A stretch of DNA of 64,000 nucleotides from Odobenus rosmarus divergens (taxonomy: Eukaryota > Chordata > Mammalia > Carnivora > Odobenidae). The position numbers were made by a program, and so were the translations under genes. Of the stretch, positions 46,930-59,995 are shown piece after piece; position 1 is the first letter of the stretch; every line of letters begins with the position of its first letter. The notes beneath the pieces are model-generated. The model had not been told where the DNA came from. It searched no databases and worked only from the letters and a program-made list of their open reading frames with translations. The stretch is from NCBI RefSeq assembly GCF_000321225.1, contig NW_004450398.1, positions 2,756,255 to 2,820,254 of the forward strand, written 5' to 3'.

Positions 46930-47740
46930 TGATGGGCTCAGCATTCTCCCCAGCCTGTGTTACACATCACAACATTGGTAGATGAGCATGTTTGTTTGAC
47001 CAAACTCTTCTACGGCCCTTCCTGTCTTGAAGGGATCGGCGATGCTGGGCAATTCTATAATTGGCCACATGGAATGTTTCACTATAAACAGCAAACGTTT
47101 TCCAAGGCGGTCTGAAAGCGCACTGTCTGCCTTTTCTCCTGCCACCCCGTCACCCCTTTGGGTGTCCAGCATGTCTGAATTCTCTTTACAGGCCTGAAAT
47201 TCATTTTTGGCAACACTCACATTACAGGAGGGGAGGTGAGTGGGTCACGTCAGCACAGACCAGCCTGGACTCGGCACTTAGCTTTTCAGACGAGGTGCTT
47301 CCTTGAGGTTGGCATTACAAATAAAGCGCTGACCTGTGGTGTCAAGCAATTGCACAGGGGAGCGGGAGGAAGGAGGAAGCGCGATGCTGGGAGCAGCTTT
47401 CTTCCGGGGTGTATATGAATAGTGCCAATAAGCTGTCAAATAAAATTAAGGTTCAAAACATACAGCCTTCAATTTGATTTCGCTAACATGCGGACTGCTG
47501 CTCGGAGGGAACAGATCGATTCTATTTTGACAGGTCTTGGTGCACGCTAAGCACTGAAAGTCTCTGCTCCGGACCGGATTAATAACAGTTCACCTTAATT
47601 TGCAACTTAAATAGAACGATGATCTGAGCTGGAAATGATGCTCCCGATTTCCTCTTGTGCACATCCTCCTCGTGTTGACTCTCCCGTCAATCCTCCTGCC
47701 TTTTTGCTCTTTCACGTCATTTTTCTCTTTGTACACTCTT
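46930..47740. other. Low-repeat intronic block, candidate conserved non-coding element
   Basis: No known repeat is recognised in this stretch. 47300-47640 is rich in homeobox-type words such as TAATT and ATTAAT, mixed with GC-containing segments (GCACGCTAAGCACTGAAAGT, CTCCGGACCGGATTAATAAC) and CpGs. This resembles intronic enhancer sequence. It is an inference from composition only. Confidence 0.3.
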
Positions 47741-47756
47741 TCCCTTAGTATCTTTT

Positions 47757-47957
47757 GCTTTTTTTAAAAAAAGATTTTATTTTATTTTTTGACAGGGAGA
47801 GACACAGCAAGAGAGGGAACACAAGCAGGGGGAGTGGGAGAGGGAGAAGCAGGTTTCCCGCGGAGCAGGGAGCCCGATGCAGGGCTCGATCCCAGGACCC
47901 TGGGATCATGACCTGAGCTGAAGGCAGATGCTTAACGACTGAGCCACCCAGGTGCCC
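47757..47957 (-). mobile_element. CAN SINE, minus orientation
   Basis: AAAAGATTTTATTTTATTTT, GGAGCAGGGAGCCCGATGCA, GACCCTGGGATCATGACCTG and GAGCCACCCAGGTGCCC. Direct repeats TCCCTTAGTATCTTTT (47741-47756) and TCCCTTAGCATCTTTT (47958-47973). Confidence 0.96.
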
Positions 47958-48004
47958 TCCCTTAGCATCTTTTAAAAATTTCTCCTTCTCCTTGCATCTC
48001 TCCT

Positions 48005-48240
48005 ACACTTAGAAAGTATGGAGTCCCTACTGTGTGTTGGGCATGGTGCTGTTTGCTGCTCACAGACTGTATTATTTAATTGCCATAACATCCTTGTAAA
48101 GTAGGTGGAGTTGTGCTGTTTACAGAGGAGAAAACAGACATTCACAGTGGTTCAGAGCTTGCCCAGGTTTGTGTAGCTAGTAAGTGGCAGAGGTGGGGAT
48201 CCCAGCCTAGACTTCTCTGATTCTAAAAGTCCATGCTTCC
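48005..48240 (-). repeat. MIR SINE
   Basis: GAGTCCCTACTGTGTGTTGG, CTGTTTACAGAGGAGAAAAC, GCTTGCCCAGGTTTGTGTAG and GTAAGTGGCAGAGGTGGGGA follow MIR in reverse. It ends about 320 bp before a GRIN2A exon. Confidence 0.75.
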
Positions 48241-48244
48241 CTCG

Positions 48245-48370
48245 AGACCTCAGTGGTGCCGAACTCTGAAGGAACATTAGGATCACCTGGGGAGCTCTAC
48301 CCGTCTCAGTGTGTGGGCACCACCGCCATATTAATTAGCGGGGGAGAGGCCAGGGCATGGGGTCCGCCCA
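48245..48370 (+). repeat. Possible hAT-type (MER-like) relic
   Basis: GTGGTGCCGAACTCTGAAGG and AACATTAGGATCACCTGGGG resemble the start of MER3/MER5-like elements. Short and weak. Confidence 0.4.
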
Positions 48371-48558
48371 GTACTTTGCTTTCCCTTTATCCCTATTTTT
48401 CTTAGCATATAAAGAGAAGCATATGTTGAGGTAGGTAGCAGAAAAGCCCTCAAGATGGGTAGGGTTCTTGTCTTGGACCTCGTATGGGGGAAGGACTTGC
48501 CTTTCTAGAAATCGGCACTGCAAGAAAACACAGGTGTGCCTTTATCTTTCTGATGCAG

Positions 48559-48764
48559 GTGGGAAAGTGGGAGAACCAGACCCTGAGCCTGAGGCATGCC
48601 GTGTGGCCGAGGTACAAATCCTTTTCAGACTGTGAGCCGGATGACAACCATCTGAGCATTGTCACCCTGGAGGAGGCCCCCTTTGTCATCGTGGAAGACA
48701 TAGACCCGCTGACCGAGACATGCGTGAGGAACACCGTGCCATGTCGGAAGTTCGTCAAAATCAA
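48559..48764 (+). CDS. GRIN2A: GRIN2A exon: ATD-S1 linker and start of the ligand-binding domain (residues 375-443)
   Basis: 206-bp coding exon between the acceptor tgatgcag and the donor gtgagt. It opens with Val-Gly-Lys-Trp in phase 0 and ends after the first two bases of the Asn443 codon. It covers the linker joining the amino-terminal domain to S1 and the first strands of the glutamate-binding clamshell. Visible landmarks are the glycosylation sequon Asn380-Gln-Thr, the motif [16 protein letters not shown], and cysteines 399, 429 and 436, part of the conserved extracellular cysteine set. This region is extracellular. The frame is open and joins exactly to the next exon across a 5.4 kb intron, making the double sequon Asn443/Asn444. 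Confidence 0.98.
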
Positions 48765-48929
48765 GTGAGTCCAGGGATGCTGTCACTTGAATATGCCCAA
48801 TCCTTTAAAAACAGCACGTATCATCAACAACGGTATCCAAAATATCCTAATAAAGTGTAATATAAAATAGGCTATTCTAATACTAGATGATAATCTATAA
48901 TGTTAGATTTTTTTAAGACTTAAATAAAT

Positions 48930-49130
48930 AACTGGAATTATGCCAGGTGGTTTACACTTATTTAATTCCAGCAACGGCAATAGGAGGTAAATGGTTTTGC
49001 CCATTTTAGATATTTAAACTGAGTTCTGGGGAGATTCAGAACCACGCTCAGAACCGTTCAGCTCATAAATGGATGAGCTAGGACTCAAGACACTCATCCA
49101 TCTGACTCCATCGCCATATTCTTAACCCCT
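48930..49130 (-). repeat. MIR SINE fragment
   Basis: GCCAGGTGGTTTACACTTAT, TTGCCCATTTTAGATATTTA and GTTCAGCTCATAAATGGATG follow MIR in reverse. Confidence 0.6.
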
Positions 49131-49727
49131 GTGCTCAATCAACCCTCCCCCTCAGTCTCACCTTTAAAATATATATTTTATTTTTCTGACTGTTCCCTCC
49201 TCCAATCCTGCACATCTCTTCCCTTCCATCTTTTTTATATATCCCAGGTACAAACTCTTCAAAAACTTTGGAAACTTCTCTCCAGCTGGGGGTCATGGTG
49301 CACTTTCCGTATGGCTGTGTGATGTGATCAGCGTGGACCCTGCCTTCTGGTGGTCTCCTTGCTCACCAACAGCAAGCCAGTGTCACAGCTGTGCCATTTC
49401 CTCTTTTATTAATGACCGAAGGAAGAACTGACAATTTTTGTGAGAGCTTCTGGTGAAGTTTTGTCCCTAACCTATCACCCTTATGGGGAAGCCTAAAGCT
49501 TCATGACCAAGTCCAAGGCCCTGATTCTGGTCTTTCTAGTACAAACACAAAGAAAAACACGCCCTCATGGGGATTTTCATGAAAGGAAGAGTTAAAAAAT
49601 ACCGTGGAGTATTTTTGCCAGTATTTTCCAAACACCTCCATTCATCTGGCTAATTCTCCCGCGTTAAGTCCCTCCCCAAGTTGGGTTTACTGTCCCTCCT
49701 TTCCACAGAACTCTTGGTATGGCTCTG

Positions 49728-50080
49728 TGCCTTAGTCTGTGCAGGCTACTGTGACAAGTCACCACAGACGGCGTGGCTTTAAAAAAAGGGACACATTTCT
49801 CACAGTTCTGACGGCTGGGAGCCCACTGGCAGGGCGTCTGGTGTGCAGACAGCTGTCTTCTCTTGCTATCATCCTGTGGTGGAGAGCAGATGGAAGGGAA
49901 GCAAGCTCTCCTGTCTCGTTCTAAGGGCACTCATCCCACTCATGAGGGCTTTACCCTTTGACCTCATGACCTCCCACAGGCCCCACCTCCTAACGCCCCA
50001 CCTCCTAACGCCATCATATTGGGGTTTAAGGTTTCAACACATGACTTTGAAGGAACTCAAACATTCACTGCATACCCCTC
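49728..50080 (-). mobile_element. MLT1/MST-type MaLR solo LTR, minus orientation
   Basis: Complement of the same family as 980-1350: GCCTTAGTCTGTGCAGGCTA, CACATTTCTCACAGTTCTGA, CACTCATGAGGGCTTTACCC and ATTGGGGTTTAAGGTTTCAA. It contains a perfect 15-bp tandem duplication, CCCCACCTCCTAACG, at 49981-50010. No coding sequence. Confidence 0.8.
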
Positions 50081-50454
50081 TATCTCTCTCTATCACCTGC
50101 TTTTATGGCTTATAGTTTGTCTTTCCCCCTGGAGGGGGAGCCGCCTAACTATCGGAAACGTGGCTTACTAGTCTTTGTATGCCCGGTGACAAGCACGAAA
50201 CGGGTCACACCAACGTTGATAATGCTTAAACACATGAGTGAATGGATACCGGTCCTTCCACATCCCAAATTCCAACATAAGTCATTATATGAGATGCAAA
50301 TCCCGAGAGCTCAGTGCCTGGGATAAAGATCATTTTTTAAAAATATGATTGCAAAATGTATTATGAAGTCACATTTGTAGTTTGGAGAAGATTCTTTTTT
50401 TTATCAATGAGGAGCCTCGTTGGAGTTGGAATTCTGAATAGATTAGTCAGTAAA

Positions 50455-50580
50455 TAAATAAACATGAAGCAAGCACAGTTCATGTGTGAGGCACAGTGCG
50501 GGGCACGGAGGATACATCAGGGAACAGAGAAGACAAAAGACAGGGATCTTGCAATATGGAGTGTACACAGTTAAAAAAAA
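50455..50580 (-). repeat. L2 LINE 3' end fragment
   Basis: CATGTGTGAGGCACAGTGCG, GATACATCAGGGAACAGAGA and GACAGGGATCTTGCAATATG follow the L2 3' end in reverse, ending in an A11 run. Confidence 0.6.
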
Positions 50581-51629
50581 AAAAATTCAGCCAATAAAAG
50601 ACCAGGACAGCTCCATGTTATGATAAACCTTGTGAAGGAATATAAATAAGGTGGTGTGAGGCAAGAGTAACTTGAGGAAGGAAAGAGACTGGCAAGTGTG
50701 GGAAACAGAAGGAAACCCAGGGTGTGCTAGAGAGTGATGAGCTGGGTGGGAGATGGAAGAGGTAAATGTGAGAAAGTTGTCCAAAGAGATTTTGATTTGG
50801 GTGGGTGTTCTTTGAGCACCACTTGGTCAGATGAAGAAAGCAGGGTGGTTGGCACAAAGTGAAGATTCTTACCTCAGTAGAGCCTCCTCCTTTATGACAA
50901 GAGTGCCTTCCTTGTTTCGATAGGGCCAATCAAGTAGAGCCTCTGGGGCTTCACAGTCAGTAATAGGAGCTTTAAATCTTTAAAATCAGAAGGCTCGGAG
51001 CTGACAACAGTAGGTCAGCGAGTCCTGAGCCACATTTGTATGGAGAAAATGAACCCCTCCCCCCAATAAATTACTCTCTTTAAAAGAACTGACTTTTTTA
51101 CTGGAGACTATAAACAGACTAACAGGTTCAAATTCACATTTTTGGTTCCTGTGGGAGGTGGCGGGCTTGTAGCTTCCCTTTTCCCACTTGGCGACCTGAC
51201 AAGTTCACTGCACACCTAGGCGACATTAAAGTTTTTGAAAGCCATAGGCAATCGCTGGGACCCATTCATCCCAATATTAACACAGATCAGATCAATTGCA
51301 TTTCTTTGAGGCAGGCTGATTCGTTCTAAGAAGGATTCTGTTAGGTAACATGGTTATATTTTTCTTGGTGATATTCTCCCAGGGAAAACCCTTTGTCTCT
51401 CACTTCTGGTGAATGGTGGGGTCTTTAGGACACACATCAGTATTCTAAAAACAGGGAACGGAAAATGAGCTGAGAAATCAAGCATTTCTTTTCATCTGTT
51501 AGTTGGGTGTTAAGGCGTGAAGAGAAAATCAAGGAAAGATGATCTGGCTTGATATGTTAGGAAAAATGGCCACACTGTCGATTAATCCCCCAAACTGTCA
51601 GATGGTCGGTGAGAAGAGAGGAAGTGTGT

Positions 51630-51835
51630 TCTTAAGCACTTATGTGAGAGGTGCTTTAGATACTTTATTTAATCTCCCCAACTATCCCGCAAGGTAAGCA
51701 CCAGCCTTCTCAATTTGCAAGGGAGCAAGCTGAGGCTCATTAGTGAAGAGACTTGTCTGCATCTTCCTGGTTGTTAGGAACATACCCAGGACCTCGCAGC
51801 GGCTCTGTCTGACCTCCATGGCCGTGATCCTATCC
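51630..51835 (-). repeat. MIR SINE
   Basis: TTAAGCACTTATGTGAGAGG, TTTAATCTCCCCAACTATCC, GAGCAAGCTGAGGCTCATTA and a decayed end follow MIR in reverse. Confidence 0.65.
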
Positions 51836-53905
51836 ACTGACCACACTGGGAAACTAGGGAGCTGAAGAACTGGACTCCTTATTCGATCTTTTCCCCCACA
51901 TTGGCTTTTATGGGTCACCCTTTCTTGTGGGTGATAGTGGGGTGTGGGGAAAGATTGCACTGGGCGCCATTTCTCAGATGTCTGTGTAGTCAAGTCACAC
52001 CCCCCTCCACGCATACACAGGGGCTGTGATTGAAACCGATGGAAGTTTCCAATTACAAGCTGGTCTGTGTTCCCATCTTCCCCATGAGAAATTCATCTGT
52101 TGCATTTGCTGCGTGTCTTTTCATCTCATGTCCCCAGGATTTAATTCCATGTCTTACAGTAGGTATTCAGTGGTTGCTTGTTGGGTGAAAATGCATTAAT
52201 GACCACTGTATCAAGACATATACCTGTATCTAGACATACACCTAGTTTTAGTAGACAAGGGGAGATAATTAACTCATTAACTGACTGAGGTTCTCAGTGA
52301 GGCCAAAGGATACCACCGTGTTCCTGTGACCCTGAATCTTAAGTCTGGGGCGTTCGTAACTCCTATCCAGACTCTCCCAGGAATCCTGACCAGGGGAAGG
52401 AAGGCCCTGTGATAAAAGAAGGGAGGGAGCAGAGAGCAAAGGAGAGGCAGATGGGAAGAGTTGGAGAAGAGGCATCAATGCGTGGCCCATGGTGGCCAGG
52501 AAAAAGAAAAGAGAGAATTGGCTCTTGCCATGTTTTACAATGGGCCACAGATAGATACTGAGAAGGAAATCGTATTTGGACATGCCATTGATTTAATGTA
52601 CTCAGGACACAGTTCTATCATGTTTATGGCATTTTGCAACCTGCTGCTATTACTTGAAGTCACACTGTTAGATCTACCCATGTTCCTGGGCATAGATAGG
52701 CATCAGTGGTGCTTGATGTCTGTGTGTATATCTAATTATATGTGTAGTATGTATTCACTGCAGTTAATTTGTGGGGGAAAAAAACTAAAAATATGAAAAA
52801 GAGAAAAAGTTATTTTCACCCTTCAAAAATAGCTATGCTTCATATTTCATTGTTTTTCCATCCAGATATTTCATAAGCTCATCTGTTTTTATATAGCTAG
52901 GACTGTTCTATATGGAACACTTTGTAACCTACTTTTTTTTTCCTGTGATATGGAAATGGAAGTATTTTCCTATTGTGATGTTGGATTTCCATAAACATCA
53001 CTGTAGTGCTTAGGTAACAGTCTGGTGTGTGGATGCGCCAGCAATGGGATATCCAGAGCACGTAACTCATGACACGCATGACTCAGGTTGTTGAGCTCAA
53101 TAAATGCCCCATTGCAAGGTGGACCGGCTGTGTTGCCCAGAAAGGTCTTGATCTTCCTACATGAGTTGTCTAAGTAACAGCTACTAATTTGGAATACCCT
53201 CTTTCTTTCCTTTTTAAAGGCATTTCTGATTTTTATACGTCCTTTGAATATGACTTGGCCAGGTAAATAAAGCAAGGTGGCTGGCAAAAATCAACCTATG
53301 TCACCTTGGTAGATGATGATAGCTTTTAAGATGCTAGTACCCTCTATATTTTAATAGGGCTTTTTCTTGATCAAGGACATTGCTATTTCATAGTGTCAGC
53401 TTTTTATACTTCCTGCCATGTAGGGAGGGAGGGAAAGTGTTATGAAGGAGCCCTCATTTGACAGATGACTCCATCAAGACACATTAAGTTCATGGACTCA
53501 GGTACCAGGTGGACCCCGGGTCTTCCAGTTCTCAGCCACGTTTTCCTCAGGAAGGAAAGTGCCTTTCCTAAGGAAGGCACCCTTCTTTCTTCTCTTTGGT
53601 TGCAAACCTCTATCTCCAATGATAGGAAAAAGCAAAACCCTCCTTCAGCTGAGAATTTCATGTCTTCCATCTCTCTTCCATTTTCTGATAAGCTTTTATA
53701 ATTCGGCTTAGATCATATGCCTGAACTCTGGTCTAAAGAGGCTGTAGGTGTCATAAACTTAAAAATAAGAGGTAGTAACTCTCATCCGTATAATGTGGAA
53801 ACAGTTACTATTAACTAAGAGAAATGCCATGGAATTTATTTCAACAATTACCATGAAGCGTGGTACACGGTACAAATAATCACTCAATTAAAGTTAGCTG
53901 TTGTC

Positions 53906-53992
53906 CACAAACAATGAATCATGGAACACTACATCAAAAACTAATGATGTAATATATGGTGATTAACATAACAATAAAAAATTTAAAAAAAT
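53906..53992 (+). mobile_element. Very short 5'-truncated L1 insertion (87 bp)
   Basis: Only the extreme 3' end of the carnivore L1 is present (CAATGAATCATGGAACACTA, ATCAAAAACTAATGATGTAA, then an A-rich tail). Direct repeats AAAGTTAGCTGTTGTC (53890-53905) and AAAGTTAGCCGTTGTC (53993-54008) prove an independent insertion. It lies 205 bp upstream of the GRIN2A exon at 54198. Confidence 0.95.
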
Positions 53993-54147
53993 AAAGTTAG
54001 CCGTTGTCATGGTTACTGTCACAATTAAGAACACTTTGTCCTTCTGCTGACGTTAACTACTGCCTGTCCTTGAAAAAGCCACTCCCTCATGTTGAGCCTC
54101 CGTTTCCCACATGGAAAACAGTGAAGTGTCTTAGGTAACAATTGTGA

Positions 54148-54663
<516 letters not shown>

Positions 54664-56204
54664 TAACAGGGAATTAGAGGTATTTGTCTTGTTTGCTCGA
54701 AGGATGGAACCAGGTAGGACCTTGGTGAGCTCCATGTAATGACATCAGCACATTCTAAAGCCTGTCCTGTTTGAATGATCTCAATTCCCTCCCCAACACA
54801 CCCCCAACCCCCAGTTAACATCTGTCATTTATCTCTGACTCAGAACAATCTGCTGAAAACACAGTCACATATTCAGATACTGGTCTTGATTGTATAGAAT
54901 GGAGGTTAGCAGATATAGGTCTCAGAGCCTGGAAAACATTTCAAAAAATAAATCTGCCTGTCCACAGTTAATTTAAATCAGCCTCTAAGCCTTTATTCAG
55001 CATCATCAATCCCATCCTCCATTCCTCCCTGGCGTGACAGCCGTTTATTTACTGGATATGAGAGTGAAATGATGATGACCACATGGTGATTCATACCAGC
55101 ACTCAGATAAACAAAATACAGGTAGTCTGAAGAGCACACACTGATTGAAAATGAATGGAATCATATTTTAAATGTGACTATCCTTCAAGTGGACTGGTTT
55201 GTAAGGGAGAAAATTCCTTACTCTCCTTTTAACTATTCCATAAATTTATGTTTTGACATAAAAGCATTTTTTTTTTTAGAGCAAGTGGAGCTCTACTTTC
55301 TATCATCCTGTTTTCTTTAGCACTGTACGTATATATGCCTGTCCAGAGAGGGAGAAAGTTCATGGGACAGAGCCAAGCATTATTTATTTTTTCTTTAAAG
55401 GAAAGTCTTGGTAGAGTGTTTGGTTATCATCAACAGTTTTTGCGAGTGGCTACCTTGAAGATCATGGGACTCAAATTCCCTTCTCCTTGGTGCCCCCGTA
55501 TCCATGGGCTTGTCCCAGATTTGGGAAGGCTAAGGCAAACACTGACCCCAAAAGAAAACTGCAGAGAGAGGGGACACAGATCAAAGTCAGCCAAATTTCT
55601 TACACGTTTCCAGACACACACACACAAGAACCTTTGTCTATTAGAGAGCTCGCTCTTGCAGACTAGAGCCATTTTGTGGCCACCGGCTCCCAGCCTGTAG
55701 TCTTGTGTCCCCACCATCTTCATTGGTACATTGTGGTCGCATCCAGTGAAGCTGTGTGCTTTATTCTCTTGAGTGAAACGTTGACGAACAGGATTTTGGA
55801 TACCACCTCACTCACAGAGACGTACGGATTTGCTATTTCCATTTTTGATAATCCATTTAAGCTGTTGAAATCCTTACCACTCCCTGGATTTGATGTTGCA
55901 TTCCCCACTTCCATTCTTGACAGATACACACCTCATTATGTTCCCTTTGTGTCTTTGATATGGATAATGAACCCATATCTCGATCAGGGAGCCTCACAAC
56001 ACCATGAAAAATGCAGCCGACTGATATAGACAATACATGCAGAATCTTAACAATGACTGGGTGGACCCTCATGTGTGGAACCACTCCTTTTCATGGTTTC
56101 CCACTCCCTAACAGACCTTTCAACAGGGCTCTTTGGCCCTGGAGGTTAAGAAAAGGTTGGAAGAAGTGAGTTCAGGGAAAGAATGGGAAGAGATCTGTTT
56201 CTTT

Positions 56205-56412
56205 CTTTTCTTTTCTTTCTTTTTTTTTTTTTTTGAGAGAGAGAGAGAGAGAGAATGTGCAGGGGGAGGGGCAGAGGGAGAGAGAGATTCCCAAGCAGGC
56301 TCCACGTCTAGCGTGGAGCCCGATGAGGGGCTCCAACTCACGACCATGAGATCATGACCTGAGCCGAAATCAAGAGTCGGACGCTCAGCTGACTGAGCCA
56401 CCTGGGCTCCCC
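56205..56412 (-). mobile_element. CAN SINE, minus orientation
   Basis: CTTTTC-rich tail region, poly-T, (GA)n, GCAGGCTCCACGTCTAGCGT, CATGAGATCATGACCTGAGC and GAGCCACCTGGGCTCCCC. Perfect direct repeats AAGAGATCTGTTTCTTT at 56188-56204 and 56413-56429. Confidence 0.97.
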
Positions 56413-57714
56413 AAGAGATCTGTTTCTTTTCACAAGTTGTTGACATATCTGCATAGTGAGCTAGAGAGAACTTTTTTTCCAATTCAATCAGAGAGGGGAT
56501 AAGATACCATCAGCTGGCTTGGCTCATAAAAAAAAAATGGGTCGCCAATATCGAATCTGGCCTCAACCCAGTTTCCCCTAGATTTTTATTTTACCTGGAT
56601 TTGTAGAACATTGCCATAAAAAGTCAGGTATTTTTTGCAAAGTTAAGGCCTCCTTTCCCCCCTTACTCTTCCTACTGTATCTTTAAAAACAAAATAAAAT
56701 ACACTGTAGCCAGAGGAAACTATTTTCAAAGCTGTTTTGACATCAGTAGGCTTAATATTTTTTCTAGTCACTAAATTACATCCCTATTGGATTGTGTACC
56801 CCCTTATTTACGGTCATTATCTGTAGGTTTTGAAAGTCATAATGAACCATGCTAAGCTACATTTTTCCATTCACTGGCTCAGTCATCTGGAAGAGCCCAA
56901 ACATTCAAAATCTGATTGCATTGCTCTTCATTATTTTCTATCCTCTCTCCACAAACTCCATTAACTCCCATTGGAAACACTTGCAGGTAATGCCTCTGAG
57001 CTTCTGGGTAAAAATGTAACCAGCGGCTCTTCAAGGACAGAGGTGGCATCTCTTGGATATTTCCATTCAGTCACTTCCAAAGACTTTCCAAGCAGATTGG
57101 ATTGTTTGATCCAAAGAAATGCTGACCAGAGTCTCCTAGATTGAAGTCCCTTCATGCATGAATGTGGTATCTGCTTTAAACCAGTAGAGGATGTAATCCA
57201 GAGTCACCCAAAATATTTCTGGGTCCCTCCTGAGACACTATAGATGGTGCCTCACCATTATTCCAATGCTTTTCTACATTGTGCTGGTGGTGGTGTATGT
57301 GAGAATTGCAACCCTTCAGGGCACTCCTAGGTACCTAACTTATTAAAACCAGAACACTGTAGCAGAATTATGTTATCCCCATGCCATGCTCAGAAATCAA
57401 GAGACAGATGTCACTTCCAAGTGGGGAGATATCTGGGATCGGCTGCTTGATCCAGGTTGCCCCTAATTTCTGGAACAGTTTGTGTCCCCACTAGGATGCA
57501 ACAGCTGCCAAATGAAGCCCACTGCACACTTATAGATTCTGACATGAGAATGAAGAATTCAGAAAGGATGCCCCCTCATATTTTTTATCATGTTATCCCA
57601 ACCTGCAGAGAAAAGAAGTTACCAGATTAATAAATGCACATGTTTTAAACCAGGATGCCTTTTTCAGGAACAGCGCACCACCACCACCCCTGGTTCTGGC
57701 TTTCACCATGGAAT

Positions 57715-57850
57715 CAAACAACTATTCCATTTAATTCACTGTGTGTATAGTGTGCAACACACACCACCAAGCACTTTCCATGTCTATGCTCATTGACCCC
57801 TCACGGTGATCCTCCTCTGGTAAGATACACCATGCCATTAACATACCTGA
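57715..57850 (-). repeat. Possible MIR SINE fragment
   Basis: CACCAAGCACTTTCCATGTC, TATGCTCATTGACCCCTCAC and GGTGATCCTCCTCTGGTAAG resemble the MIR 3' half in reverse. Weak. Confidence 0.45.
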
Positions 57851-59430
57851 CTTAGAGAATTATTTCACTATTTATTCCTATCTTGAATATTCATTATTTT
57901 TAATCCCCTAATTATTCATTTCATTCTCCTTTTTGGAAACACCTCATTACCAAATTGCAGTGATTTCAGGGACATAGTACTGTTATTACCCAAGGTAATT
58001 TCAACGAAGATATGGTTGCAATCTCATTGATTTCTTCGAACTCATCTTGTGTTAGTCAAAGTGAGTAGGCTGTGTTGTTACCTGATAAGTTTAACATATC
58101 TGCGCTGTCGAAGCTGCATTGCAAAGCATTCCTTCCGGTTTCTAAATTATCCAGTGTAGTTAAAGCTTCGGACATATCAGTTTCTTGTTATGTAGTAAGC
58201 TCATTAAATTGGAATTTATGATGACCTCTAGCTGTGTTAGGTAGTCACAGACTTTAATGATAAGGTGGCTTGCAACCAGCCTAGTTCTTTATGATTATTA
58301 CTTGCTCCATCAGAAAAACAATTTAAAAATAATAAAATGTCTACTATTCAAGAGGTGTTATTGGGCTTCTTATATTTTACCCTCAGAAAATGTTTGCTTA
58401 TGAGGCAAAGGATTATAAGTTTATTGGTATCCAAGGGCAGTTTCTTCCCAGTGATGCATTCAGGTGGAGATGGATTCATTTTTCAAAATTTTAGCCTCTG
58501 TTGATTTTCTAGCAAATCTGTGTCATATATGGATACAGTGGCTCCATTCAGCTCCCTCAATCAGACTGAATATAAATGCTCTTAACTTTCTGGAGTGTTC
58601 TAAGATTTAGAACCTTGTGACTTGGCCTGCCCTTCTGAGACATCCATATGAAAATGAGGTGATGTAAACTACTTCGGTGGGCGGGGTGGGGGGGGAATAA
58701 CCACCTATCCATCTACTACTTCATTGCCTCTACTCTTTAAGTGATGCTTTTTCATTGAATTACCATGTGAATGTAATATCCTCAAATGACTTTTCAAATG
58801 CATTTAAGCCCATTACCAACATCAACAAGATTTTAAACTTGTAGAGATCTCATCTGTCCAGAGCAGAGGGCAGGGTGGGCAGCATGGTGGTAGTGGGGGC
58901 AGACGATGACCTTCCAATATTTCTGTCAACCCCATGATTTTATGATCCTTTTCTAACAGGTTGTAATGTTCACTTTCCTTCTGGAATTCCCTGCCCATCG
59001 TCCCTCCAGCATGTAAGGATAAAAATGAAATTAAGAAGAAAACCCATGCTGATCTGCAGAAGCCTTAGGATTGACTGTTTGGGTCTAGTCCCTTGCTTCC
59101 TCCAGCCTTGGTTCCCTGGATGATGCAATAATCATAGAGGACCCGATGGCCTCTTTATTTGCATTCTTCCTCCCATTTTTTTTTTTTTACTATCCTTGAC
59201 CTGATTTGGAAAATGTCATATGCTCTTCTCTATTTTTATCCTATTATATGCAGCCTTATAAAATACCTCAAGTATATTTTGTAGAATGAAGGACGGTGTA
59301 GACGTATGAATCCACAATGACTAGCTTCTTTTAAATGATCAGATTCACGTCAGGGAGAGTATCTTAGTTGAGCCTGCAAGTGGACCTCTGGGCTTCCTGC
59401 TGGTCCTGGTTGTGAGGATGTACCAACTGA

Positions 59431-59622
<192 letters not shown>

Positions 59623-59802
59623 TGACACTGTTTCATTTGCTTTCTACACGGGCTTCCCATTTAGAATACATCACCCTATACTGTCTCGCTAGTCTGTGAT
59701 ATGAATGGAACTGGGTCACCAGTACCGTCATTCCATACAGTTGTGGGTTATTTGCCTGAGCTGAAAAAGGGATAAAGCCAAGTGAAACATTTTCATCATT
59801 TT

Positions 59803-59995
59803 ATCTTTTTTTAAATTTTTAAAAATATTTTATTTATTTATTTGACAGAGAGAGAGACAGTGAGAGAGGGAACACTAGCAGGGGGAGTGGGAGAGGGAGA
59901 AGCAGGCTTCCCGCATGCGGGGCTCGATCCCAGGACCCTGGGATCATGACCTGAGTCGAAGGCGGACGCTTAACGACTGAGCCACCCAGGCGCCC
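59803..59995 (-). mobile_element. CAN SINE, minus orientation
   Basis: AATATTTTATTTATTTATTT, GAGAAGCAGGCTTCCCGCAT, GACCCTGGGATCATGACCTG and GAGCCACCCAGGCGCCC. Direct repeats TTCATCATTTT (59792-59802) and 59996-60006. It lies 212 bp after the M1 exon. Confidence 0.96.

Noticed and set aside
55676..56029. 117-codon + strand ORF in the intron before M1
   Set aside because: No family recognised, overlaps an open minus frame, no splice signals in agreement with the GRIN2A phase.
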